64,000 nucleotides of DNA from Dictyoglomus sp. NZ13-RE01 (GCA_002878375.1 NIRF01000004.1:62001-126000), one strand, 5' to 3'. Positions 18,367 to 26,939 are shown, counted from the first letter of the stretch. Numbers and translations: made by a program. The notes: generated by a model from the letters alone, not told the origin.

Positions 18367-18455
18367 GGTATTTACCCCCTATTTAAGATTTTTTGAGGCT
18401 TAAGGAAGAAGATTAAAGGAGAAATCACCTCCCTTTACTAAAAACTTTACTAAGG

Positions 18456-18484
18456 ATTTTAACACGAATAAATTGAATTGTCAA
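18456..18484 (-). promoter_or_regulatory. Promoter of the sugar importer-araB operon
   Basis: On the minus strand TTGACA (18479-18484), a 17-base spacer and TAAAAT (18456-18461) form a near-consensus sigma-70-type promoter. Transcription should start near 18449, leaving a leader of about 80 bases. Its -35 box lies six bases from the -35 box of the divergent lacI-type gene. Confidence 0.7.
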
Positions 18485-18490
18485 TAAATA

Positions 18491-18519
18491 TTGTCAATTT
18501 TGAAAAAATAAGTTATAAT
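18491..18519 (+). promoter_or_regulatory. Promoter of the LacI-family regulator
   Basis: TTGTCA (18491-18496), a 17-base spacer and TATAAT (18514-18519). The octamer TTGTCAAT occurs twice, at 18478-18485 and 18491-18498, covering both divergent -35 boxes, so one bound regulator could control both directions. Confidence 0.7.
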
Positions 18520-18555
18520 TACACTAATTAAAAATTTTACTTAATGGAGAGGGCG

Positions 18556-19572
18556 ATGAGAAAGGAGAAATCAAAATTTGAGAGAAAAGTAACTTTAAAA
18601 GATATTGCAAGAGAAGCAGGAGTATCTATATCTGCTGTCTCTTTTGCTCTCAATAATAAAGGAGCATTAAATCCTAAAACAAAATCTAAAATTTTAAGGA
18701 TTGCACAAGAATTAGGTTACAAACCAGAGAGAGAAGTAAAAAAAACTTATACTATTGGGCTTGTAATTAGTGATGTAACAAACCCCTTTTATCCCGCCGT
18801 TATAAGGGGAGTAGAGAGTGTTATATTAAAACATGGATATAGTTTATTCTTATGTAATACTGATTACGATCCTGATTTAGGTTGTACTTCCGTGAAAAGA
18901 TTCATTGATAGGCATGTAGATGGAGTTATTATTATGACAAACAGATTAGATGATTCTGTGATAGATCTGTTAAAACTCCATGAGATCCCTGTGGTTGTAT
19001 TTGATCGAAATGTTGAAGGATTAGATGTTAGTGCACTATTAGTTGATTTCCAATCTGGTATATCTGAGGCGGTAACCCACCTTGTTAATTTGGGTCATAC
19101 TGATATTGCAATAATAACAGGTCCTCTTGACTTAGAAACTGCTCAAGCAAGACTCAGAGCCTTTAAAATAGCATTAAGCAAATATGGGCTTGAGCTTAGA
19201 AAAGATAGGATATTCGAAGGTGATTTTAAGATGAAAAGTGGAGAAGATGCAATGAAGAAAATCCTCCAATTAGATCCAAGACCCACAGCAGTTTTTGCCT
19301 CTAATGATATGATGGCAATAGGTGCATTAAGAGAGGCAATAAACCAAGGTGTAAGAGTTCCCAAGGATATATCAATTGTTGGATTAGATGATATAATTAT
19401 TGCTTCCTATGTTAATCCTCCTCTTACAACTGTTGTGTTTCCACAACACGAAGTGGGAAGTAAAGCTGCAGAATTATTACTTCGCCTAATGGAAAAGGGC
19501 GAAAAAATGGTGAGCTATATTCATACTTACTTGGTAGTTAGAGGTTCTACAGGTCCTGTAAATAAATTATAA
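18556..19572 (+). CDS. LacI/GalR-family transcriptional regulator
   Basis: The 338-aa repressor has an N-terminal HTH (TLKDIAREAGVSISAVSFALN) and a periplasmic-binding-type sensor domain (IGLVISDVTNPFYPAVIRGVE to the end). ATG at 18556 is preferred over the ATG at 18544 because GGAGAGGG lies between them at SD distance. It is divergent from the sugar importer and araB operon and most likely represses it until the pentose or oligosaccharide is present. The operator is not certain. Confidence 0.92.
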   Translation: MRKEKSKFERKVTLKDIAREAGVSISAVSFALNNKGALNPKTKSKILRIAQELGYKPEREVKKTYTIGLVISDVTNPFYPAVIRGVESVILKHGYSLFLCNTDYDPDLGCTSVKRFIDRHVDGVIIMTNRLDDSVIDLLKLHEIPVVVFDRNVEGLDVSALLVDFQSGISEAVTHLVNLGHTDIAIITGPLDLETAQARLRAFKIALSKYGLELRKDRIFEGDFKMKSGEDAMKKILQLDPRPTAVFASNDMMAIGALREAINQGVRVPKDISIVGLDDIIIASYVNPPLTTVVFPQHEVGSKAAELLLRLMEKGEKMVSYIHTYLVVRGSTGPVNKL

Positions 19573-19585
19573 TAAGGAGAAGATT

Positions 19586-19978
19586 ATGGAAGTAAAAGGA
19601 AGACCTGCTACTTGCTGGCTTGGTTTACCATCAGATTTGTTAATAGGCGAAAGCACAATAGAGCTTTTACCTGATAGGATTATTGAAAAAAGAAAAGTGT
19701 TTTTTGAGGAAAGAGAAACAGTTCTTTTTCTTTCTGAAATTGAGGGGGTAGAAATCACTCAAAAAGGAGACAAAATTTTTTCTTTCTTATTTCTTGCTTT
19801 TTTAATGGCAAGAATCTTTTCTTTAAGTTTAATCTCGCTATTCATTTACTTACTTTGGAGACCTAATTTTCTAATTATTCATGGAAAGAGTCTTCAAATA
19901 GCACTATCAATACCATCCAAAAATTTAGAACCCTATAAAAAATTTATTGAAGAGTTAATAAAGAGTAAACAAAAATAA
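19586..19978 (+). CDS. Small membrane protein, possibly bacterial PH-like domain
   Basis: The 130-aa protein follows the regulator after 13 bases, with AAGGAGA upstream of its ATG. It has a beta-rich N-terminus (STIELLPDRIIEKRKVFF, then LFLSEIEGVEI), a hydrophobic hairpin (about 66-91) and a C-terminal LIIHGKSLQIALSIPSK. The order strand, membrane, strand resembles small bacterial PH-like membrane proteins. Function unknown; the shared transcript with the LacI regulator may be incidental. Confidence 0.7.
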   Translation: MEVKGRPATCWLGLPSDLLIGESTIELLPDRIIEKRKVFFEERETVLFLSEIEGVEITQKGDKIFSFLFLAFLMARIFSLSLISLFIYLLWRPNFLIIHGKSLQIALSIPSKNLEPYKKFIEELIKSKQK

Positions 19979-20012
19979 AAGCCATGAGCTTATTTCATCT
20001 CATGGCTTTTAT
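19975..20012 (+). terminator. Bidirectional rho-independent terminator
   Basis: ATAAAAGCCATGAG and its exact complement form a 14-base-pair stem around a ten-base loop, with T-rich flanks in both directions. It ends the lacI-PH unit and, on the other strand, the RRM gene. Confidence 0.85.
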
Positions 20013-20039
20013 CTTCTTTTAAGATTTTAAGGTTTTAAT

Positions 20040-20321
20040 TTAAAATCTGTGGAAATTATTTCTTACTGGACGATCCTTCTTGGGCTTAGCCTCAGAAACC
20101 ACAATCTTTCTCCCATTAAATTCTACTCCGTTATAAGTATTAATGAGTTTTTGGGCAGTTTCTTCAGAGGTTTCTACAAAAGCAAATCCCTTTGAGCGTC
20201 CAGTGTTTCTGTCTGTAATCAATCTTACACTTTCTACTACGCCCTCCTTACTAAAAAGTTGCTGCAGATCCTCTTCTGTGGTCTGCCAAGAAAGGTTCCC
20301 TACATACAGTGTCTTAGACAA
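20040..20321 (-). CDS. RRM-type RNA-binding protein
   Basis: The 93-aa protein is one RNA-recognition motif with RNP2 LYVGNL and RNP1 KGFAFVE, followed by a short basic tail (KPKKDRPVRNNFHRF). It binds single-stranded RNA in the cytoplasm; bacterial members are linked to stress or cold responses. The frame is open to 20402, but TTG at 20319-20321 starts SKTLYVGNL, has GGAGGT eight bases upstream, and the longer version would run through a strong promoter. Confidence 0.92.
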   Translation of the reverse strand: MSKTLYVGNLSWQTTEEDLQQLFSKEGVVESVRLITDRNTGRSKGFAFVETSEETAQKLINTYNGVEFNGRKIVVSEAKPKKDRPVRNNFHRF

Positions 20322-20374
20322 TTTTTTGTACCTCCGTACTCTTAAAATTTTTCTTAGAAAACCTAAGACTTGAT

Positions 20375-20402
20375 AGTATAGCATAAAAAAATTTTTTGTC
20401 AA
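20375..20402 (-). promoter_or_regulatory. Strong promoter of the RRM gene
   Basis: TTGACA (20397-20402), 16 bases, then TATACT (20375-20380) preceded by TGC, an extended -10. The leader of about 45 bases contains a TCTTAG/CTAAGA hairpin with a five-base loop. The -35 box overlaps the stop region of the MFS gene. Confidence 0.75.
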
Positions 20403-21751
20403 AACTTTTTTATTTTTCTCAAAACATCCTCTTTAAGATTAGATAAAGACTGAGCTCTCTCTTCCTCTATCTTGGGTAAAAAGAACCTTGAAGATATAAA
20501 CCTTAATATTGCAGATAATATAAAGACGTAATGATAGCTTACCAAAGAGATATTGAGATGAGTATTCAAAATATTGTTCAAAAAAGGAGCAACATCTTCA
20601 ATAATATATCCGCCTAAAATATAGGCTAAAGCATTTCCAAATATGGCAACAAAAAAATTCAATACCGCTATATAAAAGGACCTGTTTTCATCTGGAGATA
20701 GATTTAAGGCTAAATTGTTATAACCTAAATCTATACCTGGCCAGAAAATACCAGCTAAAATTTGAATAATAATAACAATGAATAAATAATTATTTGGAGT
20801 TGTCAATAGCCATAAAAGAGGGAGAAAAGAAACAACAGAGCTACTTATTAAAAGAACAGGTTTATTTCCAAACTTATCTATAATTCTTCCCCATATCCTT
20901 ACGAAGGATATGGTAGTTAAGTTACTAATTAACTGCACATAAAGAGCTATTTCAAAAAAACTCATCTTTAGATATTTAAGCATATATATATTAAAAAAGG
21001 GTCCTGCTAAGTTTAAAGCAAAATTCCAAATTATAGCAAACATAAGAAACTTGGAAAATTTGGGATGACTTAAAGCCTTTTTAAATAGTTCTTTTATATT
21101 GCCTTCAAAATCTAAATTGCTCTTCATAGGAGGATCGTAAACATTTAAGAAGCACAGAATATCAAGAATACCAAAGATCGATGCTAAGAGAAAGACAATA
21201 GAAAAACCTTTTATACCAGGCACCAAATCCAAGAATTTTCCTATGATAAGACCACTGGTAAAAGAAACAATCGTTGCCAACATACTCCTATGACTAAAAA
21301 ATCTTCCCCTTATCTCAATAGGAACTAAATCCCCCATCCATGACATAAAAGAGACGTTTAAAAAAGCTCCACCTATAGAACTAACAATTAAGAAAAAGAC
21401 AATAACATAGAATAAGAGGCTCTTATTAGGTATGAGGAGGGGAAGTATGGCTATAAATATCCAAGGAACTCTATTAATAAAGCCACTCAATAGAAAAATT
21501 TTTTTCCTTTTTTGATACCTTTCTAAAACTAATGATGCTATAAGCTGAATGGCTCCACCAAGAACAGGCAAGGCTAACATTATTGCATAGAGAAGATCTC
21601 CAAAACCAAGTTCTTTTGCCAATCCTGCTATAGGAGCACCAACTGTAGTATTAAAGAATACTATTCCAAAGCAGACTCCTAAAATTACAAAATTAAGACT
21701 CCGCCTTAGTTCTTTATCTGTTACAAAATCAGTACTTAAAAATCTTCTCAT
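20399..21751 (-). CDS. Major facilitator superfamily transporter
   Basis: The 450-aa integral membrane protein has about twelve hydrophobic helices and the conserved loop MGDLVPIEIRGRFFSHRS between helices 4 and 5. It is a secondary transporter of unknown substrate. The sugar isomerase-like gene 21 bases upstream suggests a sugar. The ATG has no SD; instead an extended -10 (TGATATAAT) ends eight bases upstream, so the mRNA is probably leaderless. Confidence 0.88.
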   Translation of the reverse strand: MRRFLSTDFVTDKELRRSLNFVILGVCFGIVFFNTTVGAPIAGLAKELGFGDLLYAIMLALPVLGGAIQLIASLVLERYQKRKKIFLLSGFINRVPWIFIAILPLLIPNKSLLFYVIVFFLIVSSIGGAFLNVSFMSWMGDLVPIEIRGRFFSHRSMLATIVSFTSGLIIGKFLDLVPGIKGFSIVFLLASIFGILDILCFLNVYDPPMKSNLDFEGNIKELFKKALSHPKFSKFLMFAIIWNFALNLAGPFFNIYMLKYLKMSFFEIALYVQLISNLTTISFVRIWGRIIDKFGNKPVLLISSSVVSFLPLLWLLTTPNNYLFIVIIIQILAGIFWPGIDLGYNNLALNLSPDENRSFYIAVLNFFVAIFGNALAYILGGYIIEDVAPFLNNILNTHLNISLVSYHYVFILSAILRFISSRFFLPKIEEERAQSLSNLKEDVLRKIKKF

Positions 21752-21759
21752 GGAAAGAA

Positions 21760-21768
21760 ATTATATCA
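21760..21768 (-). promoter_or_regulatory. Extended -10 promoter, leaderless start of the MFS gene
   Basis: TGATATAAT on the minus strand ends eight bases before the ATG. The intervening bases are TTCTTTCC and contain no SD. No good -35 box is seen, as is allowed with an extended -10. Confidence 0.55.
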
Positions 21769-21772
21769 CATA

Positions 21773-22564
21773 TTAAAAAACTTGTTCTAATATTTCCTTC
21801 GTCTTTGTAAATAAAAGAATAGATAAATCCTTAGCTGGTAACTTTTCATATTCTAATCTCTTAATCTCTGGAACTATATAGTTATTGAAACCACCCTCCT
21901 TAATCTGGGATAATATACTTACTAATGGTATGACCCCATCTCCAGGAAGAACTTGGTTCGTTTCTTTCAAATAATACTTTGGAATATTCTCAGCATCCTT
22001 TAAATGGATAAACATAATTTTGGAAAGATCTTTATCCCTGAATACATCCATCTCTTCATTAGAAACATAAAAGTGAAAAGTATCCAGAAGAAAAGTAAGA
22101 TTTGGAATTTCTTTATAGAGCTTCCAAGCTTTACCAAAAGTATTTATTAAAGAGAATGCATCAATTCTTAATGTTAAAAGCATATTTTCGGGAAGTAAAT
22201 TTAATATTTTTTTGATATTTTCTGCAAAAGTAGAGACAGACAGATTAAAACTTAGCCATTCAGGTTTTTTACCTGGATTTATTAAAAGGTATGGAATATT
22301 CAATTTTTCACTTAAGGAGATGAGATCTTTCCAATCTTCCTCATTAAACTTTTCTACCTCTAATCTTCTATTATGATTTATTAATATAGGATTGATATTG
22401 GCTTTTTCTAAATTTTCTTTTAAAGCGGAGATGCTTTTATTTTTTAAGTAACTATTTATCTTTTCCTCTGTAAGCTCTATAAACTTGCAATACTGTTTTG
22501 CAAGTTCTAATTCCTCCTCTATAGATAGAGAAGAAAAAGTAAAGCTACTCCATACAAGTTCCAT
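21773..22564 (-). CDS. Sugar phosphate isomerase/epimerase-like TIM-barrel protein
   Basis: The 263-aa AP-endonuclease-2 / xylose-isomerase-like barrel has ELVWSSFTFSSLSIEEELELA at its start, then LLDTFHFYVS, MFIHLKDAENIP and LPGDGVIP with the metal ligands usual for the family (Asp, His, Glu). It probably isomerises or epimerises a sugar or inosose; the substrate cannot be told. ATG at 22562-22564 is chosen because GGAGGG lies six bases before it; upstream ATGs have no SD. Confidence 0.8.
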   Translation of the reverse strand: MELVWSSFTFSSLSIEEELELAKQYCKFIELTEEKINSYLKNKSISALKENLEKANINPILINHNRRLEVEKFNEEDWKDLISLSEKLNIPYLLINPGKKPEWLSFNLSVSTFAENIKKILNLLPENMLLTLRIDAFSLINTFGKAWKLYKEIPNLTFLLDTFHFYVSNEEMDVFRDKDLSKIMFIHLKDAENIPKYYLKETNQVLPGDGVIPLVSILSQIKEGGFNNYIVPEIKRLEYEKLPAKDLSILLFTKTKEILEQVF

Positions 22565-22686
22565 ATTTCCCTCCATATTTGAGTTTTTTATAACTAACTT
22601 AAATTTTAGCACAAACTTGCTTGAAAAAATAAACTATGTTAAACTTATCCGAGTAAAAAATAAAGAAGGAGGTAAGAGAAGAAAAA

Positions 22687-22872
22687 ATGAGAAAACCAGA
22701 AGAAATAAGACAATTAATTCAAGAATTGAGTGATTACAGACATTCTAAATTATTAGATAGCTTTGGTCCAGAGTATATCAGAAGAGAAGTAGCTCAAAAA
22801 CTAATATTTATTTTGAGATGGGTGTTAGAAGATTCATCAGTCAATATCAATTTGAAAAAAGAAAAAGAGTAA
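22687..22872 (+). CDS. Small conserved-looking protein of unknown function (61 aa)
   Basis: A 61-aa charged, mostly helical protein (RKPEEIRQLIQELSDYR, then REVAQKLIFILRWVLED). It has no Cys, signal peptide or membrane helix. GGAGG lies 13 bases upstream of ATG, rather far. It is first in an apparent operon: a second small gene follows after 16 bases, then a D-aminopeptidase and NrpR. Not recognised. Confidence 0.6.
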   Translation: MRKPEEIRQLIQELSDYRHSKLLDSFGPEYIRREVAQKLIFILRWVLEDSSVNINLKKEKE

Positions 22873-22888
22873 TTTAAGGAGGGTTTCC

Positions 22889-23158
22889 TTGGGAAATAGA
22901 TCAAATAAGTTTGATTGGGAAGAGAAATTAATATCTCTATATTATTCTGCTTTAGAAGAATATATAGAGGAAATATCTATATCTCCTAAGTTGAAGGAAG
23001 ATTTAGAGTTTGAAGAATTAGACAATAATGACCTACTAATTTTAGCAGAATTTTTAGCAACATTAACAAAAGTCTTTCTAAAACAGCAAGGCTGGCTAAG
23101 GAACATAGAAGAAGATCAGTGGGATTTCCTATTTCCTCCATCTCAATATCTCCAATAG
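22889..23158 (+). CDS. Small acidic protein of unknown function (89 aa)
   Basis: An 89-aa acidic, helical soluble protein with a TTG start and AAGGAGGG at SD distance. Features are FDWEEKLISLYYSALEEYIEE, LAEFLATLTKVFLKQQGW and a C-terminal DFLFPPSQYLQ. It lies between the 61-aa gene and the D-aminopeptidase (14-base gap). I do not recognise it. Its good SD and operon placement make it a likely real gene. Confidence 0.65.
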   Translation: MGNRSNKFDWEEKLISLYYSALEEYIEEISISPKLKEDLEFEELDNNDLLILAEFLATLTKVFLKQQGWLRNIEEDQWDFLFPPSQYLQ

Positions 23159-23172
23159 GGAGGTAACAAAAA

Positions 23173-24006
23173 TTGAAAGTTTTTGTCTCTGTAGATATGG
23201 AGGGATGTAGTGGTATTTCTTCTACAGAGTATGTCATATCAGGAAAGGAGCTATACGAAGAAGGCAAAAAGTTAATGCTTCATGATACATTAGCTGTTGT
23301 TCAAAAAGCTATAGACTTAGGGGTAGATGAAGTTATAGTTAACGATTCTCACGCCAATATGACAAATTTATTAGTTAGTCAGTTTCCAGAGAAAGCAAGA
23401 GTTATAATCGGCTCTCCTAAACCTTTAAGTATGCTTGAGGGCATTGAGGGCTGTGATATTGCTTTCTTTGTAGGATATCACAGCCCTGTAGGTTCTCTTA
23501 ATGCAATAATGGATCATACATATTCCGGAGCTTCTGTTTATAATATAAAGGTTAATGACATTCCTGCTAGTGAGATCTTAATCAATGCACTCGTAGCAGG
23601 TTATTTCAATGTTCCTGTCGCTCTTGTAAGTGGCGACGACAAAACCGTTAAACATGCCAGTAATCTACTAAAAAATGTAGTAACAGTAGAAGTAAAAAAG
23701 GCTTTGAGTAGAACTTCCGCTATTTGTTTACCCTTATCAGAGACAAAAGCTCTACTTCAAAAGGGAGTAGAGGAAGCCATTAATCTTTATAGAGAAAACA
23801 AAGATTATTTTAAACCTTTTAAATTGAATCCTCCTTATAAATTTGAAATAGAGTTTGTAAACAGTCAAATGGCAGATGCTGTCTCTATTCATCCCGATGT
23901 AAAAAGATTAGATGGAAGAAGGGTTACTTTTCAGAGAAATGATTTATTAGAAGCATACAATCTATTTAGAATACTATTAATAATAGCAAGAAATGGTATA
24001 TTCTAA
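23173..24006 (+). CDS. dppA: D-aminopeptidase, M55 (DppA) family
   Basis: The 277-aa protein keeps the M55 site: Asp8 and Glu10 (VSVDMEG), His60 (NDSHANM), His103 (GYHSP), His115 (DHTYSG) and Glu134, closely matching DppA of Bacillus from memory. It is a zinc enzyme that releases N-terminal D-amino acids such as D-Ala from short peptides, and would recycle peptidoglycan-derived dipeptides. TTG start with GGGAGGT eight bases upstream. Its stop overlaps the start of the NrpR gene by one base. Confidence 0.92.
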   Translation: MKVFVSVDMEGCSGISSTEYVISGKELYEEGKKLMLHDTLAVVQKAIDLGVDEVIVNDSHANMTNLLVSQFPEKARVIIGSPKPLSMLEGIEGCDIAFFVGYHSPVGSLNAIMDHTYSGASVYNIKVNDIPASEILINALVAGYFNVPVALVSGDDKTVKHASNLLKNVVTVEVKKALSRTSAICLPLSETKALLQKGVEEAINLYRENKDYFKPFKLNPPYKFEIEFVNSQMADAVSIHPDVKRLDGRRVTFQRNDLLEAYNLFRILLIIARNGIF

Positions 24007-25001
24007 TGAGTAAAGATATAGAAAGAAAATTAATTGCCATATTAGAAATCCTTAACTCTTCCTCTATTCCTATTGGGGCTACATATATATCAAATAAGCT
24101 CCAAGAAAAAGGCATTTATTTAAGTGAGAGGGGGGTAAGGTACCATTTAAAAATAATGGATGAGAGAGGACTTACCAAGGTTATAGGAAAAGAAGGAAGA
24201 GTCATCACTGAAAAAGGTAAAGAAGAATTAAAAAATGCATTAATCTCTGATAAGATTGGTTTTATTAACAGTAAAATTTCCACATTAGCTTTTCAAACCA
24301 CAATCGATATAAGCAATGGAAAGGGTAATGTAATCTTAAACATATCTTATATTCCAAAGGCAAAACTAAAAAAAGCATTAAGTATAATGAAAGAGGTTTT
24401 TGACAAGGGATATGGGATTAGTGATAGAATAGCAATATTTGACAAAGAGGAAGAGGAAATATTTCCAGGAATAATAGTACCAGAGAAAAAGGTAATTATC
24501 GGAACAGTATGTAGTGTAACTTTACATGGTATTTTAATTAAACATGGAATTCCAGTAGAAGCAAAATTTGCTGGAATATTAGAGATTGCGGATAATGAGC
24601 CCAAAAGATTCTTAGAGATTATAACTTATGAGGGAACTACTTTAGACCCGTTAGAAATATTTATAAGAAGTAAAATGACTTCAATACTATCCGCTGTCAA
24701 AACGGGAAATGGTAAAATATTAGCAACTTTAAGAGAAATACCTTCCATTGCTACAGAAAAGGTAGAGGAAATTATAAATAAAATAAGGGAAATTGGCTTT
24801 CAAGGGACAATATTTTTAGGAAAACCAAGCCAAGAAACCTTAGGAATCCCTATTCCTTTAGGAAAAGTTGGTTTAGTTATTGCAGGTGGACTAAATCCCT
24901 TATCTGCTGTGGAAGAAGCTGGAATACCTGCTGAAAATAGAGCTATGGGAATAATATATGACTATTCTAAATTAACCTCTATAAAAGACTTTCTTTCCTA
25001 A
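24006..25001 (+). CDS. NrpR-family transcriptional regulator (archaeal type)
   Basis: The 331-aa protein has an N-terminal winged helix (LIAILEILNSSSIPIGATYIS, SERGVRYHLKIMDERGL) and one NrpR/DUF128 regulatory domain (about 90-325) with the conserved LREIPSIA and GGLNPLSAVEEAGI. In methanogens NrpR represses nitrogen genes and responds to 2-oxoglutarate; bacterial copies are less well known. The start overlaps the dppA stop (TAATG), so it may control this peptide operon. It ends in a 23-base convergent overlap with bioY. Confidence 0.87.
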   Translation: MSKDIERKLIAILEILNSSSIPIGATYISNKLQEKGIYLSERGVRYHLKIMDERGLTKVIGKEGRVITEKGKEELKNALISDKIGFINSKISTLAFQTTIDISNGKGNVILNISYIPKAKLKKALSIMKEVFDKGYGISDRIAIFDKEEEEIFPGIIVPEKKVIIGTVCSVTLHGILIKHGIPVEAKFAGILEIADNEPKRFLEIITYEGTTLDPLEIFIRSKMTSILSAVKTGNGKILATLREIPSIATEKVEEIINKIREIGFQGTIFLGKPSQETLGIPIPLGKVGLVIAGGLNPLSAVEEAGIPAENRAMGIIYDYSKLTSIKDFLS

Positions 25002-25506
25002 ATCTATCTAAGTACTTAGAGACCAATAAAGCCAGAATACCTTTTAATATATCTAAAGGTAAGAAAGGTAAAACCCCTAAGATTAAAGCCTTTTTATAGC
25101 TAATTTTCAAGAAAAACATTAACCAAATACTCCCTAAAAGATATATAATCAACAATCCCAAAATAATCCAAAAAAGCTTATAAATTTCTTTTCCCTTATT
25201 AGTAAAGATGGAAATAACAGGAGAAGATATTAGAAATCCCCAAAGATATCCTCCTGTAGCCCCAAATAAAACACTTATTCCACCCCTTCCTCCAGCAAAA
25301 ACAGGAAAACCAATGGCTCCTAATAAAAGATAACCTAAGATTATTAGAAAACTTTCCCATGGTTTAAATAACATAGAGATAAGAAATAAGAAAAAAACCT
25401 GTAAAGTAAAAGGCACATTAGTAAATGGGAGAGGTAAACTAAGATAACTTCCAATGATCATTAAAGATATACTTATAGCGAAAAAAGTAATCTTTTTAGT
25501 TCTCAT
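24979..25506 (-). CDS. bioY: Biotin transporter substrate-binding subunit BioY
   Basis: The 175-aa membrane protein has about five to six helices and the BioY signatures SLPLPFTNVPFTLQVFF, GFPVFAGGRGG and GATGGYLWGF. It is the S component that captures biotin and works alone or with the ECF energising module, which is not in the window. It overlaps argH by four bases and is last in the argG-carAB-argH operon; biotin is not otherwise tied to these genes. Confidence 0.94.
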   Translation of the reverse strand: MRTKKITFFAISISLMIIGSYLSLPLPFTNVPFTLQVFFLFLISMLFKPWESFLIILGYLLLGAIGFPVFAGGRGGISVLFGATGGYLWGFLISSPVISIFTNKGKEIYKLFWIILGLLIIYLLGSIWLMFFLKISYKKALILGVLPFLPLDILKGILALLVSKYLDRFRKESLL

Positions 25507-26939
25507 AAATACTCAAGAAGGACTTCCAATCTTGGAAGTTTATTTTCTATATCCTTCCATATCTTTTCTTTTTCCTTTAAATAATCCTCTTTCCTTTGGA
25601 TAATCTTTTTATTGATCTCAGGGTTTGGACTTCCGATTGTTTTCTTAGAATAAATACTAAATTCTGGTGAAAAAATCCTCTTCACATCCTCTTCAAAATA
25701 CAAAGAAAATTGTCTCCATTCTTCAAGACTTAAATCTCTAAAATCTTTATTATTCTTCTCACAATACTTGACAATACTTCCTACGATTTTATGGGCTTCC
25801 CTAAAGGGTACCCCCTTCATAACTAAATATTCAGCCACATCTGTAGAGAAAAGAAAGGGATTATTAGCAAGCTGAAACATTCTTTCTTTGTTAAAACGTA
25901 AGTTAGGAAGAAACTCCGTCCATACCTTCAAAGCTATTTTGATTTGATCTAAAGCATCAAAAAAACTCTCTTTATCTTCTTGCAAATCCCCATTATAGCT
26001 TAAAGGTAATGCTTTAATAGTAGTCATGAGCCAAAAGAGGTCTCCTAATAGCCTTCCTGTTTTTCCCCTTGTATGTTCACAAAGATCTGGGTTTCTTTTA
26101 TGAGGAAGTAAACTACTTCCAGTAGAGAAAGCCTCTGGTAGCTCTACAAAAGAAAATTCCTTACTTGACCAGAGTATTATTTCCTCTGCTAACCGTGATA
26201 AATGCAAATATGTTAATGCTATAAAGAATAAAAATCCTAAAACAAAATCTCTATCCGAGACTGCATCGAGACTATTCTCAGCTATTTTCGAAAAAGAGAG
26301 CAAATTTGCAGTATATTCTCTATCTAAAGGAATATTACTTCCAGCAAGGGCACCACATCCAAGAGGCATGACATCTATTTCTTTAAATACAGCTTCTAAT
26401 CTTTCCAAATCTCTGTAAAACATTTCAAAATATGCTAAAAAATAATGCCCTAATGTAACTACCTGAGCATGCTGTAAATGAGTGTAACCAGGCATTACTA
26501 AATCTATATTAACTCTTGAAAGATTCAGGAGTTCTTTAAGTAACATAATTAATAGTCTTGCCACTTCACAGGACTGTTCTCTTAGATAAAGTCTCATATC
26601 GAGTGCTACTTGATCATTTCTACTTCTTCCTGTATGAATCTTCTTCCCTAAATCTCCTATAAGTTCTGTTAGATTTTCCTCCATAAAAGTATGTATATCT
26701 TCCGATCCACCTATTTTCCCTTCATCTTCTAATAAACTACCATATAGTTTTAAGATAGCTTCCTTAAGTCTTTTCCCTTCTTCTTCAGTAATAATTCCAG
26801 ATTTCTTTAGGTTTAATAAATGTGCTACAGTCCCTAAAAGATCTACTTTCCATAATCTACGATCAAAAGGCAAAGAATAGGAGAAAATTTTAAAATTTTC
26901 ATTTAATGGTTGTTCCCAACGACTCTCCCAAAGTGCCAT
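25503..26939 (-). CDS. argH: Argininosuccinate lyase
   Basis: The 478-aa enzyme starts [10 protein letters not shown], has [13 protein letters not shown] (about 102-114) and the fumarase-family signature [12 protein letters not shown] (274-285; GSSxMPxKxN is common, so two positions are variant). It splits argininosuccinate to arginine and fumarate. ATG at 26937-26939 is preferred over the frame start at 26993: AGGAG lies seven bases upstream and the family begins here. The gene start overlaps the end of carB by 41 bases. Confidence 0.96.
   Translation of the reverse strand: MALWESRWEQPLNENFKIFSYSLPFDRRLWKVDLLGTVAHLLNLKKSGIITEEEGKRLKEAILKLYGSLLEDEGKIGGSEDIHTFMEENLTELIGDLGKKIHTGRSRNDQVALDMRLYLREQSCEVARLLIMLLKELLNLSRVNIDLVMPGYTHLQHAQVVTLGHYFLAYFEMFYRDLERLEAVFKEIDVMPLGCGALAGSNIPLDREYTANLLSFSKIAENSLDAVSDRDFVLGFLFFIALTYLHLSRLAEEIILWSSKEFSFVELPEAFSTGSSLLPHKRNPDLCEHTRGKTGRLLGDLFWLMTTIKALPLSYNGDLQEDKESFFDALDQIKIALKVWTEFLPNLRFNKERMFQLANNPFLFSTDVAEYLVMKGVPFREAHKIVGSIVKYCEKNNKDFRDLSLEEWRQFSLYFEEDVKRIFSPEFSIYSKKTIGSPNPEINKKIIQRKEDYLKEKEKIWKDIENKLPRLEVLLEYL

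Noticed and set aside
20322-20402. Longer N-terminus of the RRM protein
   Set aside because: It covers a TTGACA/TATACT promoter; a good SD precedes the TTG at 20321.
22485-22733. 82-codon frame on the plus strand before the 61-aa gene
   Set aside because: It is antisense to the start of the isomerase gene, has no SD and an unlikely composition.
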